DNA of 35,970 bases from an uncultured Alphaproteobacteria bacterium (GCA_944393715.1 CALYBB010000010.1:1-35970), one strand, 5' to 3'; shown: positions 23,803 to 32,996, numbered from the stretch's first letter. Program-made: numbers and translations. Notes: generated from the sequence alone by a model not told the origin.

Positions 23803-25845
23803 TTACTCCCTGATGGATAACAGCAGAGCTTGTTCTTTGAGTAATGTCGGCTGGTATAATAAATAACGGATTTCTTCTTTATCCAGCGGCCAAGCGGCAC
23901 CACCGACATTGGCTTGAATCTTTTGGCTGGTTCTGACGGCCAGCTGTTTTTCAAAATCAGGCTCAGGACCGTTGATGGCCAAAAGATAAATATGCGCCGA
24001 CAGATAAACCTGATTTTGCAGCAATGACAATGTGTCTTGGTTTTTGATGAAGCCGTCCAGAAGCACGGCGTTTTTTTGCGCCTGTCTGAGAATCAGCGGC
24101 TTATGGCGTTCTTCCGGCGTTATGAATATGCCCATTTTTTTGAACCGGCGGCCGGTGCTGACCCGTGAGGACAAAACCGACAATGGAATCGACAACATCG
24201 GTCCAGCAGTAATCAAAAGCGTCCAGTAAAAAAGAGCATTGGCATATTTGTAAACCAGCAACGTAACACCTATACCGATTAAGGTTTGGATACCATGACG
24301 CCGCAAACCCAAACGCCACGGCGTATCATCGGCACGATTTTGGGTCTTCCAGCCGGAATCCATCCCCAGAAGAATCTCCACAATAAATTTGCTTTGAAAC
24401 AACATCATAATCGGTGCCGTTAACGCGCTGAAAAGACATTCGGTGATAAAGCTCAGACACAAACCTACTCTGCCGCCAAAGCGTTTTGCTGATTTACCAA
24501 AAACAAAAACGATGCCCAAAATTTTTGGGAAAAACAACATCAGCATCGAAATGCCAAATAATGTCAATGTTCCCCAGACATTAAACACCGGCCAGGCCGG
24601 AAACAACTCTTTGACCTGCGTAAAATATGCTGGCGGATAAAAATAACGCCAAACGGCAATACCAATGCCAAACAATAAAAACAAACACCACAAAAGAGAT
24701 GACAAATAAGACATTATACCGACAATAAAATGAATCCGGCTGACGGGGTGCAGCTTTTGCGATAACAAGATGCGAATATGTTGCAGGTTGCCCTGACACC
24801 AGCGGCGGTCACGGGCAGCAAAGTCAAGCATTGTCGGCGGACATTCTTCATAACTTTGCTTTAATTCCGGCAGCATCCAAGCCAGCCAGCCGGCACGGCG
24901 AATCAAGGCGGCCTCGACAAAGTCATGACTTAAGATATGACCGCCAAAAGGCGCCTTGCCCTTAAACACCGGCAAACCGCAACTGTCAATAAAGGCTTTG
25001 GTGCGGATGATGGCATTGTGCCCCCAGTAGTTGCTGTCCCACGCCTGCCAATAAGCCAAACCGGCGGTAATAATGCGACCGTAAACCTTGCCCGTAAACT
25101 GGTGCATACGGGCAAAAAATGATTCGGCATTGACGATTTGCGGCGGCGCCTGAATAATGCCGGTGGTTGGGTTGAACTGCATCAGCTGCGCCATGCGGAC
25201 AACAGTATCCGCCGCAATCAGACTGTCGGCATCCAGTACAAGCATATAGTCATAACCCGAACCCCAACGAACACAAAAATCTTCGATGTTGCCGGATTTG
25301 CGCGCGGTGTTTTTGGGGCGATGGCGGTAAAACAAGTTAAGTCCTTCGGGAAACCGTGTTCTGGCTTCCAGCCATAAGACCTCTTCTTTAACCCAGATAT
25401 CGGGATTGGTGCTGTCGCTTAAAACAAAAAAGTCAAAATGTCCGCTGACATTTTTTTGTCCCAATTCCTGCGCCATAGCCAGAATACGGGCATAAACCTC
25501 AGCCGGATTTTCGTTATAAGTCGGTACCAACACGGCTGTTTTAGATGTCAGCGGCGTGTTAAGCGGCGGCCGAATTATGCCTTCATATTTTTTTGGGCGC
25601 ACCAGTTCCCAAAAACCAAACAAGGCTGACCAAAAATAAAGAGCTATCCAGCCAAAGGTCAGCGCAAATAAAATGATTAAAATCCAATGAATCCATGAAC
25701 TGACATCGGTTGGCATAAACTCCGCCCATTTGGCTGAAGCCCAGATTGTGCTCAAAAACATCAAGCCAAATATCTTGACCCGACGTATCGTCACACGCCG
25801 GCGGCTTAATAAAGATATTGGATGGATTTCATCTTTTGTGGGCAT
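23803..25845 (-). CDS. opgH: Glucans biosynthesis glucosyltransferase H (OpgH/MdoH)
   Basis: This is an inner-membrane GT2 processive glucosyltransferase that makes the beta-glucan backbone of osmoregulated periplasmic glucans from UDP-glucose. The 680 residues are shorter than E. coli OpgH (about 850), mainly at both termini. Membrane helices lie near 25-70 and in the 370-560 region. The cytosolic GT domain shows PTYNE (about 109-113), DADS (about 205-208) and the acceptor motif RDRRWCQGN (about 347-355). AAGGATAG precedes the ATG, which overlaps the upstream unknown gene by 17 bp. It is co-transcribed with opgG. Confidence 0.93.
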   Translation of the reverse strand: MPTKDEIHPISLLSRRRVTIRRVKIFGLMFLSTIWASAKWAEFMPTDVSSWIHWILIILFALTFGWIALYFWSALFGFWELVRPKKYEGIIRPPLNTPLTSKTAVLVPTYNENPAEVYARILAMAQELGQKNVSGHFDFFVLSDSTNPDIWVKEEVLWLEARTRFPEGLNLFYRHRPKNTARKSGNIEDFCVRWGSGYDYMLVLDADSLIAADTVVRMAQLMQFNPTTGIIQAPPQIVNAESFFARMHQFTGKVYGRIITAGLAYWQAWDSNYWGHNAIIRTKAFIDSCGLPVFKGKAPFGGHILSHDFVEAALIRRAGWLAWMLPELKQSYEECPPTMLDFAARDRRWCQGNLQHIRILLSQKLHPVSRIHFIVGIMSYLSSLLWCLFLLFGIGIAVWRYFYPPAYFTQVKELFPAWPVFNVWGTLTLFGISMLMLFFPKILGIVFVFGKSAKRFGGRVGLCLSFITECLFSALTAPIMMLFQSKFIVEILLGMDSGWKTQNRADDTPWRLGLRRHGIQTLIGIGVTLLVYKYANALFYWTLLITAGPMLSIPLSVLSSRVSTGRRFKKMGIFITPEERHKPLILRQAQKNAVLLDGFIKNQDTLSLLQNQVYLSAHIYLLAINGPEPDFEKQLAVRTSQKIQANVGGAAWPLDKEEIRYLLYQPTLLKEQALLLSIRE

Positions 25846-26278
25846 AACCGACTATCCTTTGCAGAAAATGTCTAAAACGCCACAGCGGGTTATAAATGCG
25901 AATCGCCTGCGGAATCATCTCGGAAGGGTGCTGTGTCGGAAGGGTGTATTTTGGATAATATTGGCTCAAAAGCCTTTCAAGATCTTCCTTCTGCGATTTT
26001 GGATTAAATATGTTAATTTCGCGGTATAGCTTTTCTTGCAAATAAATGAGCTTTGTTAAGGCTAAAATTTGGTCGGCAGGCAAAGGAATTGAAGCCACAA
26101 ATGCGGAGACCTGAGACAAAATATATTGATCAAGGCCGGCCAGTACATTCTGCAAAGAAAAAGAATCTGTTTTCATTAGAACAAGCATCTCTGAAATTGT
26201 TTTTTCATCGTGAATATGCCAAGAACAGATATACTCACGGACAACTTCCTCCGGCCTGTAAAGCCTTATTCCAGCCAT
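25829..26278 (-). CDS. Unknown protein encoded between opgG and opgH
   Basis: This encodes 149 residues that look soluble and helical, without signal peptide or membrane helix. The start at ATG 26278 is supported by GGAG 6 bases upstream and overlaps the opgG end by 13 bp; an extension to 26308 exists but lacks a ribosome binding site. The 3' end overlaps opgH by 17 bp. A small gene named opgI occupies the same position in the Rhodobacter sphaeroides opgGIH operon (from memory); I could not establish homology. Tight coupling suggests a role in glucan synthesis or its control, such as a cytosolic partner of OpgH (inference). Confidence 0.75.
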   Translation of the reverse strand: MAGIRLYRPEEVVREYICSWHIHDEKTISEMLVLMKTDSFSLQNVLAGLDQYILSQVSAFVASIPLPADQILALTKLIYLQEKLYREINIFNPKSQKEDLERLLSQYYPKYTLPTQHPSEMIPQAIRIYNPLWRFRHFLQRIVGYAHKR

Positions 26279-27756
26279 TGATAACTCCAGACTTCGGTTT
26301 GAGGCCATTTGCCTTTCTTTAAGACAGCGCGGATTTCGGCAATGTTTTCTTTGGGCTGAAAATCAAATGTCAGGCGAAAACCTCCGGTCAGCGGATTGGG
26401 ACTAACCACAATATTTTTGACACTACCGTGTTGAACCGAAACATCCGGCACCAACTCCGAAACATTTTTGATACGCTCCAATGCTTTGCCTTTGAAATCA
26501 ATCACAAATTTTGTCCAATCTTTTTCATTAACCCCCGAAACACCGCCAAGGCCAGTATAAGTGGCTATTACCTCGCCGAAACCTGAGGCTATCGGGTTAC
26601 GATCTTTCATCCAGCGCAGTTTATAATTATATTCGTATCTGTTGCCGGGTTGCAAAGGCTCTTTGGGTACAAACATGGCAACAACATTATCGTGAATCTC
26701 TCTGTCTGACGGCAACTCAATCAGCTGCACCATGCCGGAACCAAAAGGCTTGAGCGGTTCAACCCAAACAGACGGTCTGTCCTCATAATAAGCCTCAAAA
26801 TCCATATAATGCTCCGGATTTCGATCACGTTGCAGCAGACCAAATCCTTTAACCTCTTTATCAATAAATGAGCTTATCCGCATCTTTGGATTATTGTCGA
26901 GCGGCCGCCACAACCATTCGTTGTTGCCGTTATGGATAAGAAGTCCGTCGCTGTCGTGAACTTCCATGCGGTGATCGAAAAAGCGGTGTTTGGTGTTCTC
27001 GCCAAACAAGTACATGCTGGTTAGCGGCGCAATACCGATTTTCTCTATCGGCGCACGCGGAAACAAAACAGCGCGAACATCCATACGTGTGGTATAACCG
27101 GGTTTGATAATAAATTGGTAGGCTCCCGCAATCCGCGGCGAATCCAATAATGCGTAAAGTTCTATTTGTTGATCCTCAGGTTTGGGTTTTTGCAGCCAAA
27201 AAGTCGTAAACTCGGGGAATTCCTCACCGGTTATGAGGCCGGTATCAACCGCCAGACCACGCGCCGAAGCGCCGTATTTTTGGTGTTTGCCCAGCCCTCT
27301 GAAATAACTGGCTCCCAAAAAGACAACCAATTCATCCAGATAATCCGGTGTATTGAGCGGGTAGTGCAGCCGAAAACCAGCATACCCCAAGTCCTTGAAG
27401 GGGTACAAGGCTTCGTCGCCCAGACGAAAAGCTAACGAATCATAGCTAAGCGGATGAACGACTCCTTTATTGATTTCAAAGACCTTCACCGGACGCTTGA
27501 ACAAAGACCCCATGTGAAAAAACTGAACTTCAAAAGGAAGATTTTGGTTAAACCACGGCCCTTTGTCGCGCATGTAACGAATAGAGCGATAGTCATCATA
27601 ATCCATTTGCAATAATTTTTCGGGTAAAACAGGAAAATCTTCCGTATAAGACTGTTTTGATAAATTTTGCGCCTGATTGATAACGTCGTCAAAAGAAAAA
27701 GCGCCGGCGTCAACACTCCACAGCAACAAAAGCCCTACGAGAAGCAACTTTTTCAT
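26266..27756 (-). CDS. opgG: Glucans biosynthesis protein G (periplasmic)
   Basis: This encodes 496 residues with a signal peptide (Met-Lys-Lys, hydrophobic core, Ala-Gly-Ala near residue 19) for export to the periplasm. The beta-sandwich protein OpgG acts in shaping and branching of the glucan produced by OpgH. The length and overall pattern (for example the LFGENTKHRFFDHR and EVHDSDGL segments near 250-275) fit the OpgG/OpgD family. AAGGGATAA precedes the ATG. It is first in a four-gene operon with overlapping or adjacent genes. OpgD is the alternative family member, but opgG next to opgH is the usual arrangement. Confidence 0.93.
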   Translation of the reverse strand: MKKLLLVGLLLLWSVDAGAFSFDDVINQAQNLSKQSYTEDFPVLPEKLLQMDYDDYRSIRYMRDKGPWFNQNLPFEVQFFHMGSLFKRPVKVFEINKGVVHPLSYDSLAFRLGDEALYPFKDLGYAGFRLHYPLNTPDYLDELVVFLGASYFRGLGKHQKYGASARGLAVDTGLITGEEFPEFTTFWLQKPKPEDQQIELYALLDSPRIAGAYQFIIKPGYTTRMDVRAVLFPRAPIEKIGIAPLTSMYLFGENTKHRFFDHRMEVHDSDGLLIHNGNNEWLWRPLDNNPKMRISSFIDKEVKGFGLLQRDRNPEHYMDFEAYYEDRPSVWVEPLKPFGSGMVQLIELPSDREIHDNVVAMFVPKEPLQPGNRYEYNYKLRWMKDRNPIASGFGEVIATYTGLGGVSGVNEKDWTKFVIDFKGKALERIKNVSELVPDVSVQHGSVKNIVVSPNPLTGGFRLTFDFQPKENIAEIRAVLKKGKWPQTEVWSYQWLE

Positions 27757-27965
27757 ATTATCCCTTTCCCAAAACCATGTAATTTGCTTATGGAAAAAAC
27801 AATCTGTTCAATACAGTTGTTTTGCTTTTACCTCATTCAAAAAACCTCGTCAAGATGCATCTTTGCAAAACGGGGAAAATACGAATGTTTTTATTTCCCA
27901 TATATTATTTTTGGGAAACCTCATTTCTATATAAACGTGTGTTTTTTATTTCTATGTTTTTTTAG

Positions 27966-27996
27966 TTGTCATATAACTTTTTATGATGTATATAAT
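27966..27996 (+). promoter_or_regulatory. Candidate promoter of the XRE regulator
   Basis: TTGTCA (27966-27971) is followed after 17 bp by TATATA (27989-27994), or after 19 bp by TATAAT (27991-27996). The whole 270-bp divergent interval to opgG is markedly AT-rich. Confidence 0.4.
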
Positions 27997-28029
27997 AAAA
28001 ATGTCATGCACAGTATTGAGGAACTTGCC

Positions 28030-28395
28030 ATGCTTAAACAAGAAGAAAAATTTTGTGATCAGACCATGTCTACTGCCGATGCCGTTTCCTATGTTGCCCA
28101 TCGACTAAAGCTGGTTCGGTTAATGAAAAAAATGACGCTGGAGGCTGTTTCAAGTCATTTAGGAATAAGTCGAAAACAACTGCAAAATTACGAAACGGCA
28201 CAAAGCAATATCAGTGTTGCTAGGCTTTGGGAATTGGCCAAGGTTTTGGAAACCGATCCGAGCTTTTTTCTTGAAGGGATAAACGGCAAAAAGACTATTA
28301 TCAGCAATGAAAATCTTGAGCTTATCCGTCTTTTTGACAAGATTAAGGACAACAATATTAAACAAGCACTACTCGGGATCCTGCGTAAAGTTTGA
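28030..28395 (+). CDS. XRE-family transcriptional regulator
   Basis: This encodes 121 residues with a Cro/C1-type helix-turn-helix (about residues 20-72: Leu-Xaa-Leu-Val-Arg, then Thr-Leu-Glu-Ala-Val-Ser-Ser-His-Leu-Gly-Ile-Ser-Arg-Lys-Gln-Leu). A short helical C-terminal part follows. ATG 28030 is chosen because GAGGA is 7 bases upstream; the frame runs back to 27667 through low-complexity AT-rich sequence without support. It is divergent from opgG, so it could regulate that operon (inference from position only). Its 3' end overlaps the convergent mutY by 27 bp. No toxin or other partner is beside it. Confidence 0.88.
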   Translation: MLKQEEKFCDQTMSTADAVSYVAHRLKLVRLMKKMTLEAVSSHLGISRKQLQNYETAQSNISVARLWELAKVLETDPSFFLEGINGKKTIISNENLELIRLFDKIKDNNIKQALLGILRKV

Positions 28396-29382
28396 AAAAT
28401 TTTTATAAACTTTTTTCATTAAACTTGACGTCGGGTAATTTTTAAAATCCTGCCATGCAATAAACTTTCCCGAAAAAGGAGGATTATTATCCCGAAGGTG
28501 AAAGATATGCAGTGTAAGTTTGATGTGGGTAAAAATATGCGTTACCTGCTGACCGGCATCAGTCGCCGAAAGTGTCAGCTTTTGTTTGCTCCAAGGGAAC
28601 TCCCATAATCCTGAAAGTAAGCCTTTTTCTGTCCGGCAACGGATAAAGATACGTTCAGACGAATCTTTTATCAGATACAAATAACCATTGATTTTTTTCT
28701 TGGCTGTTTTTATGCGGTTTGGTATAGACTCAACATCCTTACATCCGGCCGAAAGGCAGCCATGCCTCCACGGGCAAACATCACAATGAGGTTTGCGCGG
28801 CGTACAGACAACAGCTCCAAGATCCATGATCGCTGAGGCGTAGTCGGCCGGTCTGTCGGCGGAGGTTAATGCGGCAGCTCTGGCGGCAATTTCATTTTTG
28901 ATTTCGGACAGCGGTGCCGTTAAACGGAACATACGGCAAATAATGCGCATAACATTGCCGTCGACAACCGTTTCCGGCCGATTAAAAGCCAGAGCCAAAA
29001 AACTCGATGCCGTGTAGGCTCCGACACCCTTCAGCTTAAGAACATCGGTACGGGTATTCGGAAAACAGCCGCCAAAATCATTTACAATAGTCTGCGCTGC
29101 TGCGTGAAGCGAACGGGCGCGGCTATAATACCCGAGCCCCTGCCAGTATTGATAGACTTCCTCTTGCGTAGCGGCAGCTAAATCATAAACCGTCGGAAAT
29201 CGCCGCATAAAACGTTCAAAATACGGCATAACCGTTTTGACGGTCGTCTGCTGCAGCATAATTTCCGAAACCAAAACGGCATAAGGCGACGGATGGGCGC
29301 CGCCCTTATGGCGCCACGGCAAGGCGCGGCCATGCACGTCATACCACGCCAAAAGACTTTGTGACAGTTCTTTTGTATTCAT
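28369..29382 (-). CDS. mutY: A/G-specific adenine DNA glycosylase
   Basis: This base-excision repair enzyme removes A paired with 8-oxoG. The 337 residues match MutY. The catalytic Glu40 is in SEIMLQQT, the helix-hairpin-helix is LKGVGAYTASS (about 116-126), and the catalytic Asp141 is in VVDGNVMR. A 4Fe-4S cluster is held by Cys193, Cys200, Cys203 and Cys209 (C-X6-C-X2-C-X5-C). A NUDIX-like 8-oxoG recognition domain fills the C-terminal third. The ATG lies 5 bp after the stop of the slipin gene and lacks a clear ribosome binding site, so it is probably coupled. The 3' end overlaps the XRE gene in antisense. Confidence 0.96.
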   Translation of the reverse strand: MNTKELSQSLLAWYDVHGRALPWRHKGGAHPSPYAVLVSEIMLQQTTVKTVMPYFERFMRRFPTVYDLAAATQEEVYQYWQGLGYYSRARSLHAAAQTIVNDFGGCFPNTRTDVLKLKGVGAYTASSFLALAFNRPETVVDGNVMRIICRMFRLTAPLSEIKNEIAARAAALTSADRPADYASAIMDLGAVVCTPRKPHCDVCPWRHGCLSAGCKDVESIPNRIKTAKKKINGYLYLIKDSSERIFIRCRTEKGLLSGLWEFPWSKQKLTLSATDAGQQVTHIFTHIKLTLHIFHLRDNNPPFSGKFIAWQDFKNYPTSSLMKKVYKNFSNFTQDPE

Positions 29383-29387
29383 AAGGA

Positions 29388-30140
29388 TTATTTTTTGCCG
29401 GAAACAATGTTGGTCAGCTCCACCGGAAACAAAGCGATGGTTTGTGCCTGAGCGGCAGAAATATCTTTGATGGTCTGCAAGGTTTTAAGCTGCATGGTTA
29501 CAGGGCTCTTTTGCAAAGTTTCGGCGGCTTCGAGCATTTTTTTGGCCGACTCAACTTCACCTTGCGCGGCGATAATCATCGCACGGCGGTTGCGTTCGGC
29601 TTCAGCCTGCTTGGCCATGGCACGTTTCATATCTTCGGGAAGCTCAATCTCTTGAACATTAATAGCCTCAATATCAATCCCCCATTTGTCAGTTGCCTGA
29701 TCGACAATGGTTTTTATCTCATCGCCGATACGCTTTCTTTCGGACAAGATTGTATCCAAATCATTGGTACCGACAACGTCTTTTAACGCCGACTGGCTCT
29801 GCTGAATGACGGCAACAACGTAATTAGCAATTTCAATTACCGCGGCCTCAGGATTTTTGACACGGAAATATACCACCGCATTGATATTAACCGGAATGTT
29901 ATCACGGGTCATAACCTCCTGTTTGGGAACATCTACCGTCATGATGCGCATATCAATCTTCTGCATAGTTTGAATATAGGGTACAAACCACCTCAGGCCG
30001 GGGTTGCGGGTGCTTGTATAACGGCCAAGAGTAAAGACAATGCCCTTTTCATATTGCATGACAATCCTTAAGCCCGGAATTACGATAAAGATAATTAAAA
30101 ATAAAAGAATCGGCAACGTAACGGTTATTGTATCAATCAT
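29388..30140 (-). CDS. Stomatin/slipin-like SPFH membrane protein
   Basis: This encodes 250 residues with an N-terminal membrane anchor (about residues 6-26) and an SPFH/band 7 domain (about 22-190; Tyr-Glu-Lys-Gly-Ile-Val-Phe-Thr-Leu-Gly-Arg start, Glu-Leu-Pro-Glu-Asp-Met near 175), then an Ala/Glu/Lys-rich coiled-coil C-terminus. Such proteins form ring oligomers that organise inner-membrane microdomains. AAGGATAC precedes the ATG. The usual partner, an NfeD-type protein, is not adjacent; mutY follows after 5 bp. It is not HflK or HflC, given the sequence pattern and the lack of a paired gene. Confidence 0.9.
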   Translation of the reverse strand: MIDTITVTLPILLFLIIFIVIPGLRIVMQYEKGIVFTLGRYTSTRNPGLRWFVPYIQTMQKIDMRIMTVDVPKQEVMTRDNIPVNINAVVYFRVKNPEAAVIEIANYVVAVIQQSQSALKDVVGTNDLDTILSERKRIGDEIKTIVDQATDKWGIDIEAINVQEIELPEDMKRAMAKQAEAERNRRAMIIAAQGEVESAKKMLEAAETLQKSPVTMQLKTLQTIKDISAAQAQTIALFPVELTNIVSGKK

Positions 30141-30257
30141 TGGTGTATCCTTTATTTAGTGATTATAAATAAGATTATCCTATAATTTTTTACGCTGTTG
30201 ACAAGTATTATGTTAATGCCGAAAACAAAAAGACGACGGATAAACCGTTTTTTGTGC

Positions 30258-30286
30258 TTAACAAATGCCACTTAAACTACTAGAAT
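30258..30286 (+). promoter_or_regulatory. Sigma70-like promoter for xseA
   Basis: TTAACA (30258-30263) and TAGAAT (30281-30286) are spaced by 17 bp. The start would be near 30293, and AAGGTG at 30310-30315 is the ribosome binding site for ATG 30323. Confidence 0.5.
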
Positions 30287-30322
30287 TTATTGGAGATTTG
30301 TATTAGATTAAGGTGTTTCTGT

Positions 30323-31693
30323 ATGGAAGATTTATTTGCTGCGCCGAGATCCGAAAACGAATTGCCGGAGTTTAGCGTTAGTGAGATTTCTTTTGAGATC
30401 AAACGTTTTATCGAAACGGCTTTCAGTCGGGTGCGAGTAAAGGGCGAGATTTTCGGCGCCAAGAGAGCCGATTCCGGACATTGGTATTTGACATTGAAAG
30501 ATGACAATGCCGCCTTGTCTGCCGTTATCTGGCGCGGCACAGCTGCCAAGTTGACGATCAAACCCGAAGACGGGCTAGAAGTAATTGCTACCGGAAAGAT
30601 AACAACTTTTGCGGGGAAATCATCCTACCAACTTGTCATCGAATCGATGGAAGTAGCCGGCGCCGGTGCGCTGCTTAAACTTTTGGAAGAACGCAAGAAA
30701 GCTTTTGCCGCGGAAGGTTTGTTTGATGCCTCACATAAAAAAGCTCTGCCTTTTTTGCCTGAGACTATTGGTGTGGTAACCTCTGCTTCCGGTGCCGTTA
30801 TCAGGGATATTATCCACCGTGTGCGCGATCGCTTTCCGTCGCATATTTTGTTAATTCCAACTCCGGTTCAAGGTGAAGGCGCTGCCGAAAAAATCGCCCA
30901 AGCAATTAAGGATTTTAACCGGCTTGACGAAATTTCTGATTATCCGAAACCTGATGTTTTGATTGTGGCGCGCGGCGGCGGAAGTCTGGAGGATTTGTGG
31001 CCGTTTAATGAAGAATGCGTTATCCGTGCGGTTTATAATTCGGAGATTCCGGTTATCTCAGCCGTCGGACACGAAACCGACACCATGCTGATTGACTACG
31101 CGGCCGACAAACGCGCACCAACCCCAACCGGCGCCGCGGAATTTGCCGTACCGGTGAAGACCGAATTGCAAACAAGCATCAACAACCTAGAGGCTCGATT
31201 AAAAAATGGTATGTTGCGTTATTTTACCGAAAAGCAGAATGTTTTGTCCGGTTTGGCGCGCGGCATTCCAAATTTGATGCAAATTTTGCAGGAAGCAAGT
31301 CAAAAATTTGATGACCGAATCGAACGGCTGAATCAGGCCGTTAAAAATTTTTTGCGGGATAAAGCACGACAAATTGAACTTTGCGGGCTTAAGCCTTTTT
31401 ATATTCATAATGTTATTGACAAAAAGCAAGAAAGCTTGAGTCATTTGCAGCTCCGGCTGTCTTCCGTTTCGATTGAGGCGGTCTTGAAACGTGGTTTTGC
31501 ATGGGTTAAAGACGGCGGAGGACAGACCGTTTATTCTTCTGTTGCGGCTCATCAAGCCAAAACATTGGAAATTCGTTTTGCCGACGGCTGCTTTAAGGTC
31601 GGAAATGAACAACCACCAATTCAAATTAAAAAGATTAAGAAAAAGGAATGTCCAGATGATGATGAAAAACAGATTTCTTTATTTGATTTTTAG
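30323..31693 (+). CDS. xseA: Exodeoxyribonuclease VII large subunit
   Basis: This is the catalytic subunit of exonuclease VII, which degrades single-stranded DNA from both ends and needs the small subunit XseB, not seen here. The 456 residues are normal. An N-terminal OB-fold (about 18-110) binds DNA. The catalytic core shows VVTSASGAVIRDI (about 150-162), ARGGGSLEDLWPFN (about 226-239) and AVGHETD (about 261-267). A long coiled-coil follows (about 290-400). AAGGTG is 7 bases before ATG 30323; TTG 30290 is rejected. The 3' end overlaps the M23 peptidase gene by 38 bp. Confidence 0.96.
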   Translation: MEDLFAAPRSENELPEFSVSEISFEIKRFIETAFSRVRVKGEIFGAKRADSGHWYLTLKDDNAALSAVIWRGTAAKLTIKPEDGLEVIATGKITTFAGKSSYQLVIESMEVAGAGALLKLLEERKKAFAAEGLFDASHKKALPFLPETIGVVTSASGAVIRDIIHRVRDRFPSHILLIPTPVQGEGAAEKIAQAIKDFNRLDEISDYPKPDVLIVARGGGSLEDLWPFNEECVIRAVYNSEIPVISAVGHETDTMLIDYAADKRAPTPTGAAEFAVPVKTELQTSINNLEARLKNGMLRYFTEKQNVLSGLARGIPNLMQILQEASQKFDDRIERLNQAVKNFLRDKARQIELCGLKPFYIHNVIDKKQESLSHLQLRLSSVSIEAVLKRGFAWVKDGGGQTVYSSVAAHQAKTLEIRFADGCFKVGNEQPPIQIKKIKKKECPDDDEKQISLFDF

Positions 31694-32501
31694 CGGCTGT
31701 TTTTGGGTCGCGTCGGCTCAGGCTGCCGATCTTTGCGGGACGGTTCAACAAGGGGAGATTGTCATCGGCAAGATCTTGCCAAAACAAGAAGTTCTTTTTA
31801 ATGGTAAAAAGCTGCCGGTGACGACGGATGGGCGTTTTTTGCTTGCTTTCGGAAGAGATGAGATCAATACTCAAGAGCTGTGGGTGCAAGACACACAATC
31901 TATGGGCGGCGGCACAAGTTATACGTTTGCCGTAGCGCCTAAAAAGTGGGATATTCAGAATATTACCGGTGTACCGCCACGCAAAGTTACACCTTCCGAT
32001 GCAGATATGGACGCCATTCAACTGGAGGGGAAAGTTGTTGGCGCTGCTCTTAAAGGTGTTGATGACAGCACAGCTTGGACTTCCGGTTTTATCCTTCCGG
32101 TCGAGGGACGTATATCCGGAAAATTCGGCGGTCAGAGAATTATGAACAAAATTCCCAAAAGCCCGCATCGCGGTATGGATATCGCCGCTAGAGAGGGAAC
32201 ACCGATAAAGGCCGCGGCAGACGGCAAGATCGTTTTGGCTTACCCTGATTTGTTTTATTCCGGCAATACGGTAATTATTGACCATGGGTTCGGCCTGCAA
32301 ACGATTTATGCGCATATGAAAGAAATGAATGTTAAACGCGGCGATGTGGTTAAACAAGGCGATATTATCGGCAGTGTCGGCAAGACGGGGCGGGTTACAG
32401 GGCCTCATCTGCACTGGGGCGCCTCCTTGCGCGATGTCCGTTTTAATCCGCAATCGCTTCTAGATATAAACAAGAAACAACAAAAATGTTTTACTTTGTA
32501 A
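31656..32501 (+). CDS. M23-family peptidase (LytM domain), secreted
   Basis: This encodes 281 residues with a signal peptide (cleavage after Ala-Gln-Ala near residue 23), a beta-rich N-terminal part and a C-terminal LytM/M23 domain (about 145-275). The zinc site is complete: His-Arg-Gly-Met-Asp (HxxxD) near 170 and His-Leu-His (HxH) near 254. The protein should act on peptidoglycan in the periplasm as an endopeptidase. Three ATGs in tandem (31656, 31659, 31662) follow AAGGA; the first is best spaced. It overlaps xseA by 38 bp. Because catalytic residues are present, it is probably an enzyme rather than an EnvC/NlpD-type activator. Confidence 0.9.
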   Translation: MMMKNRFLYLIFSGCFWVASAQAADLCGTVQQGEIVIGKILPKQEVLFNGKKLPVTTDGRFLLAFGRDEINTQELWVQDTQSMGGGTSYTFAVAPKKWDIQNITGVPPRKVTPSDADMDAIQLEGKVVGAALKGVDDSTAWTSGFILPVEGRISGKFGGQRIMNKIPKSPHRGMDIAAREGTPIKAAADGKIVLAYPDLFYSGNTVIIDHGFGLQTIYAHMKEMNVKRGDVVKQGDIIGSVGKTGRVTGPHLHWGASLRDVRFNPQSLLDINKKQQKCFTL

Positions 32502-32573
32502 GGGATTTTTAATAATCTTTCGTATATAAGATAGTTTTAGAAACATTGGCGATGTTATAAAATGAGGCCGATC

Positions 32574-32996
32574 ATGAACGAAAACAGCAGCAAGCAAATT
32601 AACTGGGATGCCATAACCTGCCTGATTGTTGACGATGATAAGTTTTCACGCACTTTTGTTAAAACGGCGCTCTATCAAATAGGTATTAAAAACACCAAAG
32701 AAGCCGCGTCGACCCTTGAGGCTGCTGAGATTTTACGCAGTTTTAAGATTAACGTTGTGCTTCTTGATCAGCAGATGCCGGATCAGAGCGGTTTGGAACT
32801 GGCACGCCAGATTAAAGCCGGAAAAATCAGTGATGATCCTAATTTGCCGATTATCATGGTAACGATTGACACCAAAGAAAAAACCGTTTTGGACGCTAAA
32901 TCCGTCGGTATTCATGAATATTTGGTCAAGCCAATATCACCGCTGGCTTTAAAAAAGAGAATTTGCACAGCATTTGGCATTAAAGAGAGAGTATAA
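32574..32996 (+). CDS. Single-domain response regulator (CheY-like)
   Basis: This encodes 140 residues that are essentially one receiver domain (about 15-138). The phosphoacceptor Asp65 in VVLLDQQMP, the acidic pair near 20-22, the Thr in MVTID and the Lys in LVKPI are all present. It has no output domain, so it would signal by protein binding or act in a phosphorelay. ATG 32574 is preferred because GAGG is correctly spaced; ATG 32562 is possible. The stop is 2 bp before the uppP start, so the two are coupled. No kinase is nearby. Confidence 0.9.
   Translation: MNENSSKQINWDAITCLIVDDDKFSRTFVKTALYQIGIKNTKEAASTLEAAEILRSFKINVVLLDQQMPDQSGLELARQIKAGKISDDPNLPIIMVTIDTKEKTVLDAKSVGIHEYLVKPISPLALKKRICTAFGIKERV

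Noticed and set aside
27667..28029. Upstream extension of the XRE gene
   Set aside because: The sequence is low-complexity and AT-rich, overlaps opgG in antisense and lacks a ribosome binding site; GAGGA supports ATG 28030.
30198..30220. TTGACA considered as the xseA -35 box
   Set aside because: No -10 box lies at 16-18 bp; the TTAACA/TAGAAT pair downstream is better placed.
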